DNA from: SB11 sp965249955
GTDB lineage: Bacteria > Bacteroidota > Bacteroidia > UBA8524
Direction: 5' to 3'
NCBI GenBank assembly: GCA_965249955.1
Contig: OZ252261.1
Location: 930,001-994,000, forward strand
Length of the DNA stretch: 64,000 nucleotides
Below the pieces are notes generated by a model that was given only the letters and a program-made list of their open reading frames with translations, made no database searches and was not told the DNA's origin. Shown here piece by piece: positions 1-9,147 of this stretch. A program made the position numbers and the translations under genes. How positions within the stretch are numbered: position 1 is the stretch's first letter; each line of letters starts with the position of its first letter.

Positions 1-589
1 TAATAACATCAGGAGTAGTTAAAAAATTAGGCTTACCATCAGCATCCCAAGTACCTAGTTTTTTAGAGAATTTATCAGCAACACCTGCTTTACGGCTAAA
101 ACCATCACCAATACTATTATTGGCAAATGTAGGTGGTGCAAGTAGGGTTTCAATTTTACCTTTATTGAAATGGAAACTAATCTTATTGTTAGTAATAGGC
201 ACCTCAACATTGTTAGGTACACCCATCATATAAGGAAATATAGTAAGCTGTTTAAGGTAGCTAGGCACACTTAAAGGCACATTAACCACACCGTTGGCAT
301 CAGTAATACCTGTGGCATATATAGTGCGTTCGGCAATACCATCTGTGGGTGCATCCAAAACATCAACACGCACATGGCTTAGTGGCGCACCACTACGGTC
401 TCTCAAAACTACGTCCAAAGTAATATCTTGTGTAGTAGCATAGTCAAAGCCATTTGGCACTACCAAGTCTGTCATTTTAGCAGCATTTGGGTTAGGGCTT
501 TTTTCGTCACCTACCCCATTAAAATCTCTTTTGCAACTTGCCATAAGAGATGCTACTAGTACGAATGAGAATATTATTTTTAATTTCAT
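1..589 (-). CDS. Lipoprotein, N-terminal part, LruC-domain-like (runs off the left edge)
   Basis: The first 196 residues of a minus-strand gene are present; the rest lies outside the window. The start gives a lipoprotein signal (about 18 residues, lipobox ending ASC followed by KRD). A region with PNGFDYATTQDITLDVVLRD and an Ig-like stretch containing ITDANGVVNVPLSVPSYL follows, then GTWDADGKPNFL near the edge. This resembles the N-terminus of Bacteroidota LruC-domain outer-surface lipoproteins, but the LruC domain itself is not visible. It is probably surface exposed and of unknown function. A good promoter lies about 50 bases upstream. The lipoprotein call is firm; the family call is by resemblance. 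Confidence 0.6.
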   Translation of the reverse strand, partial: MKLKIIFSFVLVASLMASCKRDFNGVGDEKSPNPNAAKMTDLVVPNGFDYATTQDITLDVVLRDRSGAPLSHVRVDVLDAPTDGIAERTIYATGITDANGVVNVPLSVPSYLKQLTIFPYMMGVPNNVEVPITNNKISFHFNKGKIETLLAPPTFANNSIGDGFSRKAGVADKFSKKLGTWDADGKPNFLTTPDVI

Positions 590-637
590 AATTGCGTTGT
601 TGTATGGGTAGCACACCCATTTACTCCTAAACAGATA

Positions 638-666
638 CAAAGGTATTTATATAGAGTATTTACAAA
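638..666 (-). promoter_or_regulatory. Bacteroidota-type promoter for the LruC-like lipoprotein
   Basis: On the minus strand TTTG (663-666) is followed after 17 bases by TACCTTTG (638-645), matching the TTTG / TANNTTTG primary-sigma consensus of this phylum. It would give a leader of about 45 bases, with AGGAG-like bases inside it. Confidence 0.6.
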
Positions 667-788
667 CTATACTTTGTGCTGTTTTGAGGTGTTTTTTATT
701 CGAGTGGTTGTTTTTTTATTTAAGTGGAGAAGCAAGTATAAAAGCCTTTGTTTTTCTATGTAAACAGATGATTAACAGGTTAATAAAA

Positions 789-818
789 AAAGCACCTCGA
801 CAATATCAAAGGTGCTTT
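789..818 (-). terminator. Rho-independent terminator, leftward
   Basis: Stem AAAGCACCT / AGGTGCTTT with an 11-base loop. On the minus strand it is followed by a T run. No gene ends directly before it, so it may back up the hairpin at 1021-1052. Confidence 0.65.
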
Positions 819-1020
819 GAACAACCAAAAAATCTGTTCATCTGAAAAACTTATACGGTATACTTTGCAAGCAGTACCTACACCTAAATAGCTACACAAT
901 AATAGCTTAGACAACTCATTCTAAAAACAAGTTTTATAGCAGTGTAGTGATAAATTATGTGAGTGGGGGTTTCTTTAATGTGTTGAAAGCAATTTTAAAA
1001 AAGCTGTTGTTTAAAATAAA

Positions 1021-1052
1021 AAAACAAGCACATCTCCCGACGCGCTTGTTTT
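1021..1052 (-). terminator. Rho-independent terminator, leftward
   Basis: Stem AAAACAAGC / GCTTGTTTT around a GC-rich loop, with a run of seven T on the minus strand. It could end the MFS gene transcript 300 bases upstream or a short RNA starting near 1121. Confidence 0.65.
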
Positions 1053-1360
1053 AAAACTATCATTATGAAAAAAAAACTACTATCAATTGCTTATAAGAGA
1101 AACTAATTTTTTTCTTAAACTTCAATACAAAAATACGCCTGCACCAACACCCCAAAAAGGCATTTTATAGCAAGCCCGCCAATATTTATTTTAATGGGGA
1201 AGGTATTTATTTAAGCAGACGATTGCCTTTTGCCACTAATTGTATTTTACACACTAACCAGCACAAACCAATACCATACATACACTTACGCACTGCAAAA
1301 GCACTAAGTATAAAGACTTGAAATGATAAACGATAAATGATAAACGATAAATGATAAATG

Positions 1361-2659
1361 CTATTTGGCGGCAGGTCGTAACTTATCATCGCGCACCACT
1401 TGCAGCAAAATAAGCCCGATAACAAAAAACAATACAAGGGCAAACAAACCATTGCGCTGGCCAAACAGTACCTCTATATAACCCCATATAAAAGTACCAA
1501 TAACAATAGATAGTTTTTCGGCCACATCGTAAAAGCTAAAAAACGAAGCATGGTCTTCAGTATCAGCAGGCAAAAGCTTTGCAAAAGTACTGCGCGAAAG
1601 TGCCTGTGCACCGCCCATTACCAAACCCACCATAGCACCCAACATATAAAACATAGTGCTATCGCCCTCGCCAATATAAAAAGCACCAATACATATACCC
1701 ACCCATATTATCAAAGCCACACTAAGGCTGGCAATATTTCCATAAGCACCAGACAGGCGTGAGAATATAAAAGCACCCAAAACCGCTACCAATTGTATTA
1801 GTAAAATAGTAATAATCAACTCCGATGTTTCAAGCTTCACCACCTCACTACCAAAAATAGAAGCCACATACATTACCGTTTGCAGTGCCATGCTAAACAC
1901 AAAAAACGAGGTAAGAAACAACTTTAAGCTACGCATATTTTTAAGCTGCTTTAGCACCTTATTCAACTCTTGATAGCCCTTTAAAATTACCCCTTTAGAA
2001 TTAGGATGTTTGTTTTGCGATGCAGGCAAAGCCCTAAAAGTAATTTGGGCAAAACCAGCCCACCACACACCCACCGATACAAAGGCTAATTGTGTGCCCA
2101 GCGGGCTGCCTTCAGGTATGCCAAACAAACTAGGCATCATTATCACCACAAGGTTAATAATCAGCAAAATAACGCTACCTATATAGCCCATAGAAAAACC
2201 GCGTGCACTTACGGCATCCATACGGTCGGGCGTAACAATCTCGTGCAAATAGGCATTATAAAACACCAAACTGCCTGCAAAGGCAAAAGTAGCCAGTACA
2301 AAAGGTACTACCCCCATAAAAATAGAGCTTTGACCGCTAAAGAAAAACAAGGCAATACACGATATTGAGCCTAGGTATACAAAAAACTTCATAAAGCTTT
2401 TTTTGCTATCCTTATAATCGGCAATACCCGATAAAAGGGGCGACACCAAGGCCACCAACAAAAACGCAAACGAAACACAATAGCTATACAAAGCCGAATT
2501 GGTGAGATTGAAACCCAAAAAACCGACCTCTTTAGGTACTACTTTTACAAAATATATAGGAAATACAGCCGTAGCAATGGTGAGGGAGTATACTGAGTTT
2601 GCCCAATCATACATCACCCAACCGCGTATGGTTTTAGGGTCGTTTTTTACAATACTCAT
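1361..2659 (-). CDS. MFS transporter, UMF1 (Atg22-like) family
   Basis: A 432-residue inner-membrane protein with about 12 predicted membrane helices and almost no soluble part. The N-terminal IRGWVMYDWANSVYS is the hallmark of the UMF1/Atg22-like permeases, in which an aspartate and asparagine lie in the first helix. The length fits the family. Some eukaryotic members export amino acids from vacuoles; the bacterial substrate is unknown and cannot be read here. The gene stands alone, with terminator-like hairpins some 300 bases downstream. The family assignment is firm; the substrate is open. Confidence 0.88.
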   Translation of the reverse strand: MSIVKNDPKTIRGWVMYDWANSVYSLTIATAVFPIYFVKVVPKEVGFLGFNLTNSALYSYCVSFAFLLVALVSPLLSGIADYKDSKKSFMKFFVYLGSISCIALFFFSGQSSIFMGVVPFVLATFAFAGSLVFYNAYLHEIVTPDRMDAVSARGFSMGYIGSVILLIINLVVIMMPSLFGIPEGSPLGTQLAFVSVGVWWAGFAQITFRALPASQNKHPNSKGVILKGYQELNKVLKQLKNMRSLKLFLTSFFVFSMALQTVMYVASIFGSEVVKLETSELIITILLIQLVAVLGAFIFSRLSGAYGNIASLSVALIIWVGICIGAFYIGEGDSTMFYMLGAMVGLVMGGAQALSRSTFAKLLPADTEDHASFFSFYDVAEKLSIVIGTFIWGYIEVLFGQRNGLFALVLFFVIGLILLQVVRDDKLRPAAK

Positions 2660-2815
2660 AGCGTAAATTGTAGTGGCAAGGTAATTGTTTGGTGTTAATT
2701 TAAAAATTAGAAGTGCAAAGCGGATTTCGTTTAATCGAAAACAAAAGCATTAAAAACACTATTACTTTAAAACTATAATAGCTTAGTAGTTGAGAGAAAG
2801 CCAAACAATACATCT

Positions 2816-3361
2816 ATGGTACGAATTAAGCAACTGGGCTATCATACATACTTAATACTTAGTTTTACTATATTTCTAGCACCATTATACTCAAGTGGAC
2901 AAAAACCAATTGATATAACAGAATTAAGAGATTGTGACGTAAAGAGTTTTTTGCACGATGATAAAAAAGCTTTCTTTATAGATTATTTATTTGCTGCTGA
3001 TAGTATACTTAAAGACCAAAAGAAATTGAGATCCCCATTAGTAACTTTTAACTACACTGACTCTTTCCAATTACAAATACCAACTGCTTTATATCAATTA
3101 AACAATAACTCAACAATCAGTATAGGTGCTATTGATAGTTTTTTATTTGTAGAAATTGCAGATACACTACTCTTACTTAAATTTACTGAAAAGATAACAT
3201 CTCAGCTATTGGGATATAAAAGAGAAATGAATTTCATACAGCCTTTCTTTTCATTAAAAACCAACAACTGCAATCTATTTTTAAGTATCCTTTACGATAT
3301 GGAATCAGATAGGATAAGAATTACACAATATGACAATGAGCCAATGAATTTAAAAGAGTAA
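2816..3361 (+). CDS. Secreted protein of unknown function
   Basis: A 181-residue protein with a signal peptide (hydrophobic stretch around residues 11-27, probable cut after SSG). The remainder is a soluble, mixed alpha/beta-looking domain with no motif I recognise. It is a single gene convergent with the HPt gene and divergent from the MFS gene. The ATG start follows an AT-rich leader. Low G+C and unremarkable codon use suggest a real, possibly lineage-restricted gene. Confidence 0.55.
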   Translation: MVRIKQLGYHTYLILSFTIFLAPLYSSGQKPIDITELRDCDVKSFLHDDKKAFFIDYLFAADSILKDQKKLRSPLVTFNYTDSFQLQIPTALYQLNNNSTISIGAIDSFLFVEIADTLLLLKFTEKITSQLLGYKREMNFIQPFFSLKTNNCNLFLSILYDMESDRIRITQYDNEPMNLKE

Positions 3362-3436
3362 TAGCATACTCTCCCTTGCATAAAATCAGCATCACAAAAG
3401 TATCTTAAGAAAAAAAGAAATAGGTTGAGAAGAAAC

Positions 3437-3775
3437 CTACAACAACTCTTTTAGCTGTTGCAGTAAAATAGGAGCTTTAGGCTCAAAAATAGCATACGCC
3501 TCTTTTACCTTTTCAGGGTTATACTCTTTACGGCTATAGTATTCAAAATCAACAATAGACTGATGTATATCACCCGTCTTCAGCATAGCTAACAAAGGCT
3601 TTATTTTGTGCGCGGCCTGCCCTGCCCCATCCAAATCGCCCGCCGCGAACTTCTCACCAATTACAACAATACCCTCCTCAATGCTTTCTACATTAGCAGC
3701 AACAAGTTCTTTAATAAAGTCCGTATCACCCATTGCTAGGGCTTCAAATTCAGCTAAATCGTATAGTTTATCCAT
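3437..3775 (-). CDS. Histidine phosphotransfer (HPt) domain protein
   Basis: A 112-residue, single-domain HPt protein, the intermediate that passes phosphate between a hybrid kinase and a response regulator. The motif AAHKIKPLLAML places the phosphorylated histidine at residue 56 in a four-helix bundle. The ATG at 3775 is preferred over an in-frame TTG four codons upstream, because MDKLYDLAEF begins the domain helix directly. It is divergent from the FIST/kinase operon, so it may serve that pathway or the hybrid kinase at 22.5 kb. The partner is inferred, not shown. Confidence 0.85.
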   Translation of the reverse strand: MDKLYDLAEFEALAMGDTDFIKELVAANVESIEEGIVVIGEKFAAGDLDGAGQAAHKIKPLLAMLKTGDIHQSIVDFEYYSRKEYNPEKVKEAYAIFEPKAPILLQQLKELL

Positions 3776-3936
3776 CAGGTAGCACAAAATTATCCAATTA
3801 ATTATAAATTAGAAACATTAATCAACAATAAGCAAACAGCTTTAAAAATAAGTGCAAAACCTTTAAAAATAAGGTATTTTTTATCATATTTAGATAAATT
3901 GCACCAACAAGCTCCGCTACCTACCCCACTTAGCTT

Positions 3937-5079
3937 ATGCAAACAGCACAATACATATTTGAGCAACCCGATGACACATGGCACCATACCGCAGGCAATA
4001 AAAGCCTTGTACCACAACTAATACTAGCTTTTGGACACCGCCAATTAATAGAAAGCAGTAACGCTATTGACTTGCTAAAACAAACGTTTCCGCAAGCACA
4101 ACTAATAGGATGCAGCACCGCAGGCGAAATTGAAAACGAACAAGTACACAACGGCACAATATGCGCCACAGCCATACAATTTGAAAAAAGCAACGTAGTA
4201 TCGCACCACCTGCATATAAAACATACCGATGACAGCTATGCCGCAGGGCACAAAATAGTAACAGCATTTAACCACAACAACCTACGCCACATATTTGTAC
4301 TTACCGATGGATTGGCAGTAAACGGCAGTCAGTTAGTACAAGGCATGCAAGAATCGCTGCCCGATGGCGTAACCATAACGGGTGGGCTAGCCGCCGATGG
4401 CCCCGACTTTGAAAAAACACTGGTTTTTACACACAATACAAACCCCGACACCAATATTATAGCCGCCATAGGCTTTTACGGCGATAATTTGCAACTGGGC
4501 TATGCCAGCATGGGCGGATGGGATAATTTTGGAATAGAACGCTTGGTAACTAAAGCCAAAAACAACGTATTGTATGAGCTTGACGGGCAACCCGCGCTTG
4601 ATTTGTATAAATCGTTTTTGGGCGAACAAGCCAAAGAACTACCCGCAGCAGGGCTTTTATTTCCATTAAGTATACAAGCTAAAAGCAGCAAACCGCCAAT
4701 AGTACGCACCATTTTGGGCATAAATGAAGAAGAAAAAACTATGACGTTTGCAGGCGATATTCCACAAGGCGCGCGCGTACAGTTAATGCGCTCTAACGTA
4801 GATAAACTGATTAACGGCAGCCTTGGTGCTGCAAAAAAAAGCATCGAAGGGTGGCAAGGTATACCCCCGCAATTGGCAATATTTATTAGCTGTATAGGCC
4901 GCAAATTAGTACTAAAACAAATGGCTGAAGAAGAAGTAGAAACAGCTAAAAATCAAATAGAAAAAACCGCCACAGTAACAGGTTTTTACTCGTATGGAGA
5001 AATATCGCCCTTCGAGAAAAACACAAAGTGCGAGCTGCACAATCAAACTATGACCATTACCCTAATTAGCGAAAACTAA
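3937..5079 (+). CDS. FIST domain signal-sensing protein (FIST_N and FIST_C)
   Basis: A 380-residue cytosolic protein matching the FIST family, thought to bind small ligands such as amino acids and to feed signalling modules. FIST_N covers about residues 25-220, with LIGCSTAGEI and the GGLAADG turn; FIST_C covers about 225-360, with FISCIGRKLVL and the terminal GFYSYGEISP motif. Both halves are complete. The gene ends eight bases before the multi-PAS kinase, so the two are almost certainly one operon. FIST proteins often sit beside or inside PAS kinases, which supports a ligand-input role for the neighbour. Confidence 0.88.
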   Translation: MQTAQYIFEQPDDTWHHTAGNKSLVPQLILAFGHRQLIESSNAIDLLKQTFPQAQLIGCSTAGEIENEQVHNGTICATAIQFEKSNVVSHHLHIKHTDDSYAAGHKIVTAFNHNNLRHIFVLTDGLAVNGSQLVQGMQESLPDGVTITGGLAADGPDFEKTLVFTHNTNPDTNIIAAIGFYGDNLQLGYASMGGWDNFGIERLVTKAKNNVLYELDGQPALDLYKSFLGEQAKELPAAGLLFPLSIQAKSSKPPIVRTILGINEEEKTMTFAGDIPQGARVQLMRSNVDKLINGSLGAAKKSIEGWQGIPPQLAIFISCIGRKLVLKQMAEEEVETAKNQIEKTATVTGFYSYGEISPFEKNTKCELHNQTMTITLISEN

Positions 5080-5087
5080 CAGCCCCT

Positions 5088-8000
5088 ATGCACAGGTTAT
5101 TAAAAAGGCAACTGAAAAAATACTTAGCTACAGAAACCATTCCCCAAGATTTAAAACTTTTATTGGAAGATATAGAGGCGTCGTACAACAATTATGATGA
5201 TGACTATAAAAGACTTGAAAGGATATTAGACCTTAGCGAACGAGAGCTGTTTAGAGTAAACAACCTACTAAATAGTGAAGCTGAAAAAATAAAAGTAGAG
5301 CTAAACGAATCGTACAAAAAACTAGAAGAATTTAAAAAAGCTGTCGACTCTAGTTTTTCGGTAAGCATTACCAATACCGATGGAATTATCACCTCCGTAA
5401 ACCAAAAATTTTGTGAAACCACAGGATATACCAAAGATGAGTTGATAGGGCAAAAACACCAAATTATATCATCAAACCATCACAATAAAAAGTTTTGGCA
5501 AACCCTTTGGAACACAATTACACAGGGCAAAATATGGTCGGGCGAAATAAAAAACCGAAACAAAAACGGCAAAGAATACTGGGAGGCTACAAATATTATC
5601 CCCTTTCATAATGCGCGAGGAGAGGTATACCAGTTTATGGCCATAAAAAACGAGGTTACCGAGAAAAAACTGGCTGATGAAGAAATAAAAAAACTAGGCC
5701 TAGTAGCCAAAAAAACCCTAAATGCTGTTATTACCACTGATGCTAACGGAATAGCAACATGGGCAAACGAAGGTTTTGAACGCATTACCGGTTTTACCGT
5801 TGATGAGCTTGTAGGCAAAAAACCAGGAGCACTGCTGCAAGGCCCTGCCTCTAACCCTGCTACAGTTAAAAAAATGCGAGAAGCCATAAAAAAGGGTAAA
5901 TCTTTTGACGGCGAAATATATAATTATGCAAAAGACGGGCACGGCTACTGGCTACAACTAAATATTACCCCACTAAAAGATGAAGATGGTAAACTTACAG
6001 GGTTTATAGCCATAGAAAGCGATATTACCCAGAAAAAAGAGTATGAAGAAGAACTACGCATAAGTGAAGAACGTTGGAAATACGCACTTAGCGGCAGTCA
6101 AGATGGAGTGTGGGACTGGAATTTAATAACCAACGAGCTTTTTGTATCGGGCAGTTGGCGCAAAATGATGGGTTTGCTCAAAACCGACCCCGCACCCAAA
6201 ATGCCTGAGGCATGGGATTTAGTTCATCCTGACGATATACAAGAAGCACAAAAAAAGTTTAACAACTACTTACAAGGCAAAACAAAAAACTATGCTAATG
6301 AGTATAGGTTGCGCACCAAAAACGGAAACTACAAACACATACTGGATAGGGGCAAGCTAGTAGAACACACAGATGCACAAGGCAAAATCACACGTAGGTT
6401 TATAGGCACACACACCGATATTACGCCACTAAAAGAAGCCGAAGAAAAAGCACAAATAGCCTCACTAATAATAAGAAACAGCCCTACAATACTTGTGCGT
6501 TGGACACCCAACTTTAAACTTAATGTTGAGTATATTTCAGAAAACATAAGCAACTACGGATACAACCACAAAGAATGGGCTACCCAAAATGTACCCTTTA
6601 TAGATTATGTACATCCCGAAGATATTAAACCCGTTACACGCAAAGTAATTACCAGCTTTAAAAACAAAATAGAACGTATACAGCTTAGCTTTAGACTGCG
6701 CGACAGCAAAGGCAACTACCACTGGATAGAATCTGACAACAAAATAATTTGGCACGATGCCACACATACAGCGGCATACTTTCAGGGAGTATTAAGCGAC
6801 ATTACGGCAAAAGTGGAGGCCGACCAAAAAGTTAATGAAAGCGAAAATCGTTTTAAAACCTTAGTTCAAAACAGTACAGATATTACCACTATACTAAATC
6901 AAGAAGGTAACACCATATACGAAAGCCCTTCATTTTACCGAATATTTGGCTACACAGAACAAGAAGCTTTAGGCAAAAACATACTTGAATTTATACACCC
7001 CGACGACTATGAAAAAGCCCAAACCGAATTTTTTAAAGGGCTTGAACGTGGTGGAATTTCAGACCCCGTAGAATTTCGATTCCGTCATCGCAACGGCGGT
7101 TGGCTACACGTAGAAAGCGTGGGCAACAACCTACTAAACGAACCCGGCATACACGGCATAGTTATCAACTCGCGCGATATTACCGATAGAAAAGAAGCCG
7201 AAGCCGCAGGAACTAAACTGAAAGAGTTTTACGAGATTATCTTAAACAAAATACCTACAGATATAGTAGTGTTTGACAGCAAACACCGCTACCTTTTTGC
7301 CAACGAAGCAGCTATAAGAGACCCTAAGAAAAGAGCCTTTGTTATAGGAAAAGATGACTATGATTATTGTGAAAAATATGACCGAGATAAAGCCATAGCC
7401 CACAGCCGTAGAGCAATTTTTAACAAAGTAGCCTATACAAAAGAACAAATAGAATTTGAAGAGCCCTTGCAAAGCCCAAACGGAACAGTTTGGGTGCTTA
7501 GGCGAATGTTTCCTTTATTAAACAGTAAGGGCGAGCTTACCAATGTAATTGGTTTTGGACTTGACATTACTGAAAGAAAAAATGCTGAAGAAAAACTGAT
7601 AGAAAGCCAAGAGCGTTTAACACTAGCCACACAAGCAGCACACTTAGGCATTTGGGACTGGAATTTAGTAACCAACAAGCTTTTGTGGGACAAAGAGATG
7701 TATCCGCTGTTTGATATTAATGCAGAAGATTTTACAGGCGACTACGATGCTTTTGAAAAAACCCTTCACCCTGAAGATAAGCAAAAGGTGTTTGAGGGTG
7801 TTACAAATACCATAAAAGGGCTGGCAGGAGATTATAAAGACACTTTTAGAGTACTTACAAAAAACAATGAAGTAAAATACATAACTGCATTATCAAAACT
7901 GTTTAGAGACGAAACAGGCAAGCCTATACGTATTATAGGTGTAAACTTTGATGTAACAGAAAGTAAACTTGCCGAGCAACGAATAGTGAAATCGCAAGGT

Positions 8001-9053
8001 GAGTTGGAAGAAGCACAACATATAGCCCGCATAGGCAGTTGGGAAATAGATATGCCAACCCACTCTATTACGTGGAGTAAAGAAATGCGAACCATACACG
8101 AGGTTGACGATGATTTTGTGCCCACACTAGATAATGTACACCTGTTTTACACCCCCGATACACGCCCTACAATTGTTGAAGCCTTTAAAAATGCAATACA
8201 CAACAAGCAAGGTTTTGATATTGAAGCAAAAATACAAACCCAAAATGGCGGCATACTAGATGTACGCACCAAAGGCGTACCTTTTGTTGATGAAGGAAGA
8301 GTGCCTTATGTAAAAGGCATTTTTCAGGATATAAGTAAAGAAAAAGAAGCCGAACGACAACTAAAAGAATATACAGAAGACCTAGAGCGCATAAACAAAG
8401 AGCTTGACCAGTTTGCTTACATAGTATCGCACGATTTAAAAGCACCGCTACGCGCAATAAACAACCTTAGTATGTGGATTGAGGAAGACCTTGAAGGCAA
8501 GCTGGAGGGAGACACACAAAACCAATTTAATTTGCTGCGTGGCAGGGTTGGCCGTTTAGAAAACCTTATAAACGGTATACTAAACTACTCAAGAGCCGGG
8601 CGTATTGATGTTACACCTATTAGTGTAGATGTAGGCAACCTTATAAACAGTATACTTGATATGCTTTCTCCGCCACCCCAATTTACAATTACTGTTGGCA
8701 AAAATATGCCTGTAATGGAGGCTGAGAAAATTGTGCTTGAACAAATATTCTCAAACCTTATTAGCAATGCCATTAAATACAATAAAAACCCTACTCCTAC
8801 TATTGATATAAGCTGCGAAGATATTGGCCAGCACTATAAGTTTTGTGTAGCCGATAATGGCGATGGCATTGAACCACAATACCACGAGAAGATATTTGTT
8901 ATTTTCCAAACTTTAGATGCCCGTGATAAGGTAGAAAGCACAGGTGTGGGACTTGCCATAGTGAAAAAAATGATTGAAGAGAAAGGGTGCAACGCTTGGG
9001 TAGAATCGGAAAAAGGACAAGGGGCACGCTTTTACTTTACGTGGCCTAAATAG
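5088..9053 (+). CDS. Sensor histidine kinase with eight PAS domains, soluble
   Basis: A 1321-residue kinase with no membrane segment. A coiled N-terminus (1-80) is followed by eight PAS/PAC units starting near residues 81, 203, 324, 457, 586, 708, 838 and 967. Most end in a DIT-x-K/R-K-x-AE signature. HisKA follows (SHDLKAPLRA, phosphorylated His1115), then HATPase_c with the N box (SNLISNAIKYN, about 1228) and the G1 box VADNGDGI (about 1257). There is no receiver, so phosphate must go to a separate protein; the nearby HPt or free CheY proteins are candidates. It is co-transcribed with the FIST gene upstream. PAS3 and PAS7 share a GVWDWN/GIWDWN start, suggesting internal duplication. Confidence 0.93.
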   Translation: MHRLLKRQLKKYLATETIPQDLKLLLEDIEASYNNYDDDYKRLERILDLSERELFRVNNLLNSEAEKIKVELNESYKKLEEFKKAVDSSFSVSITNTDGIITSVNQKFCETTGYTKDELIGQKHQIISSNHHNKKFWQTLWNTITQGKIWSGEIKNRNKNGKEYWEATNIIPFHNARGEVYQFMAIKNEVTEKKLADEEIKKLGLVAKKTLNAVITTDANGIATWANEGFERITGFTVDELVGKKPGALLQGPASNPATVKKMREAIKKGKSFDGEIYNYAKDGHGYWLQLNITPLKDEDGKLTGFIAIESDITQKKEYEEELRISEERWKYALSGSQDGVWDWNLITNELFVSGSWRKMMGLLKTDPAPKMPEAWDLVHPDDIQEAQKKFNNYLQGKTKNYANEYRLRTKNGNYKHILDRGKLVEHTDAQGKITRRFIGTHTDITPLKEAEEKAQIASLIIRNSPTILVRWTPNFKLNVEYISENISNYGYNHKEWATQNVPFIDYVHPEDIKPVTRKVITSFKNKIERIQLSFRLRDSKGNYHWIESDNKIIWHDATHTAAYFQGVLSDITAKVEADQKVNESENRFKTLVQNSTDITTILNQEGNTIYESPSFYRIFGYTEQEALGKNILEFIHPDDYEKAQTEFFKGLERGGISDPVEFRFRHRNGGWLHVESVGNNLLNEPGIHGIVINSRDITDRKEAEAAGTKLKEFYEIILNKIPTDIVVFDSKHRYLFANEAAIRDPKKRAFVIGKDDYDYCEKYDRDKAIAHSRRAIFNKVAYTKEQIEFEEPLQSPNGTVWVLRRMFPLLNSKGELTNVIGFGLDITERKNAEEKLIESQERLTLATQAAHLGIWDWNLVTNKLLWDKEMYPLFDINAEDFTGDYDAFEKTLHPEDKQKVFEGVTNTIKGLAGDYKDTFRVLTKNNEVKYITALSKLFRDETGKPIRIIGVNFDVTESKLAEQRIVKSQGELEEAQHIARIGSWEIDMPTHSITWSKEMRTIHEVDDDFVPTLDNVHLFYTPDTRPTIVEAFKNAIHNKQGFDIEAKIQTQNGGILDVRTKGVPFVDEGRVPYVKGIFQDISKEKEAERQLKEYTEDLERINKELDQFAYIVSHDLKAPLRAINNLSMWIEEDLEGKLEGDTQNQFNLLRGRVGRLENLINGILNYSRAGRIDVTPISVDVGNLINSILDMLSPPPQFTITVGKNMPVMEAEKIVLEQIFSNLISNAIKYNKNPTPTIDISCEDIGQHYKFCVADNGDGIEPQYHEKIFVIFQTLDARDKVESTGVGLAIVKKMIEEKGCNAWVESEKGQGARFYFTWPK

Positions 9054-9079
9054 ATAAGTAAGTACTTGCCTTACAACAA

Positions 9080-9110
9080 AAAAAGAGACTGCCAATGGCA
9101 GTCTCTTTTT
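9080..9110. terminator. Bidirectional terminator between kinase and FG-GAP gene
   Basis: A perfect 14-base stem (AAAAAGAGACTGCC and its complement) around a 3-base loop, with A and T runs on both sides. It serves both convergent genes. Confidence 0.85.
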
Positions 9111-9147
9111 TATATCACTAGGATAACGGTATAGAATATACCATTAT

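Larger units (their letters stand above)
590..1360. other. 771-base gap without a recognisable protein gene
   Basis: No convincing coding frame. It holds the lipoprotein promoter, two leftward terminator-like hairpins, a promoter-like site at 1128-1156 (minus) that could drive a short RNA, and a run of short AT repeats (ATAAACGATAAATG type) just after the MFS gene. The frame at 1207-1464 has no family resemblance. Confidence 0.5.

Noticed and set aside
1207..1464. Open frame of 85 codons at the end of the MFS gene
   Set aside because: It overlaps the MFS 3' end in another frame and crosses AT repeats; no family pattern or start signal.
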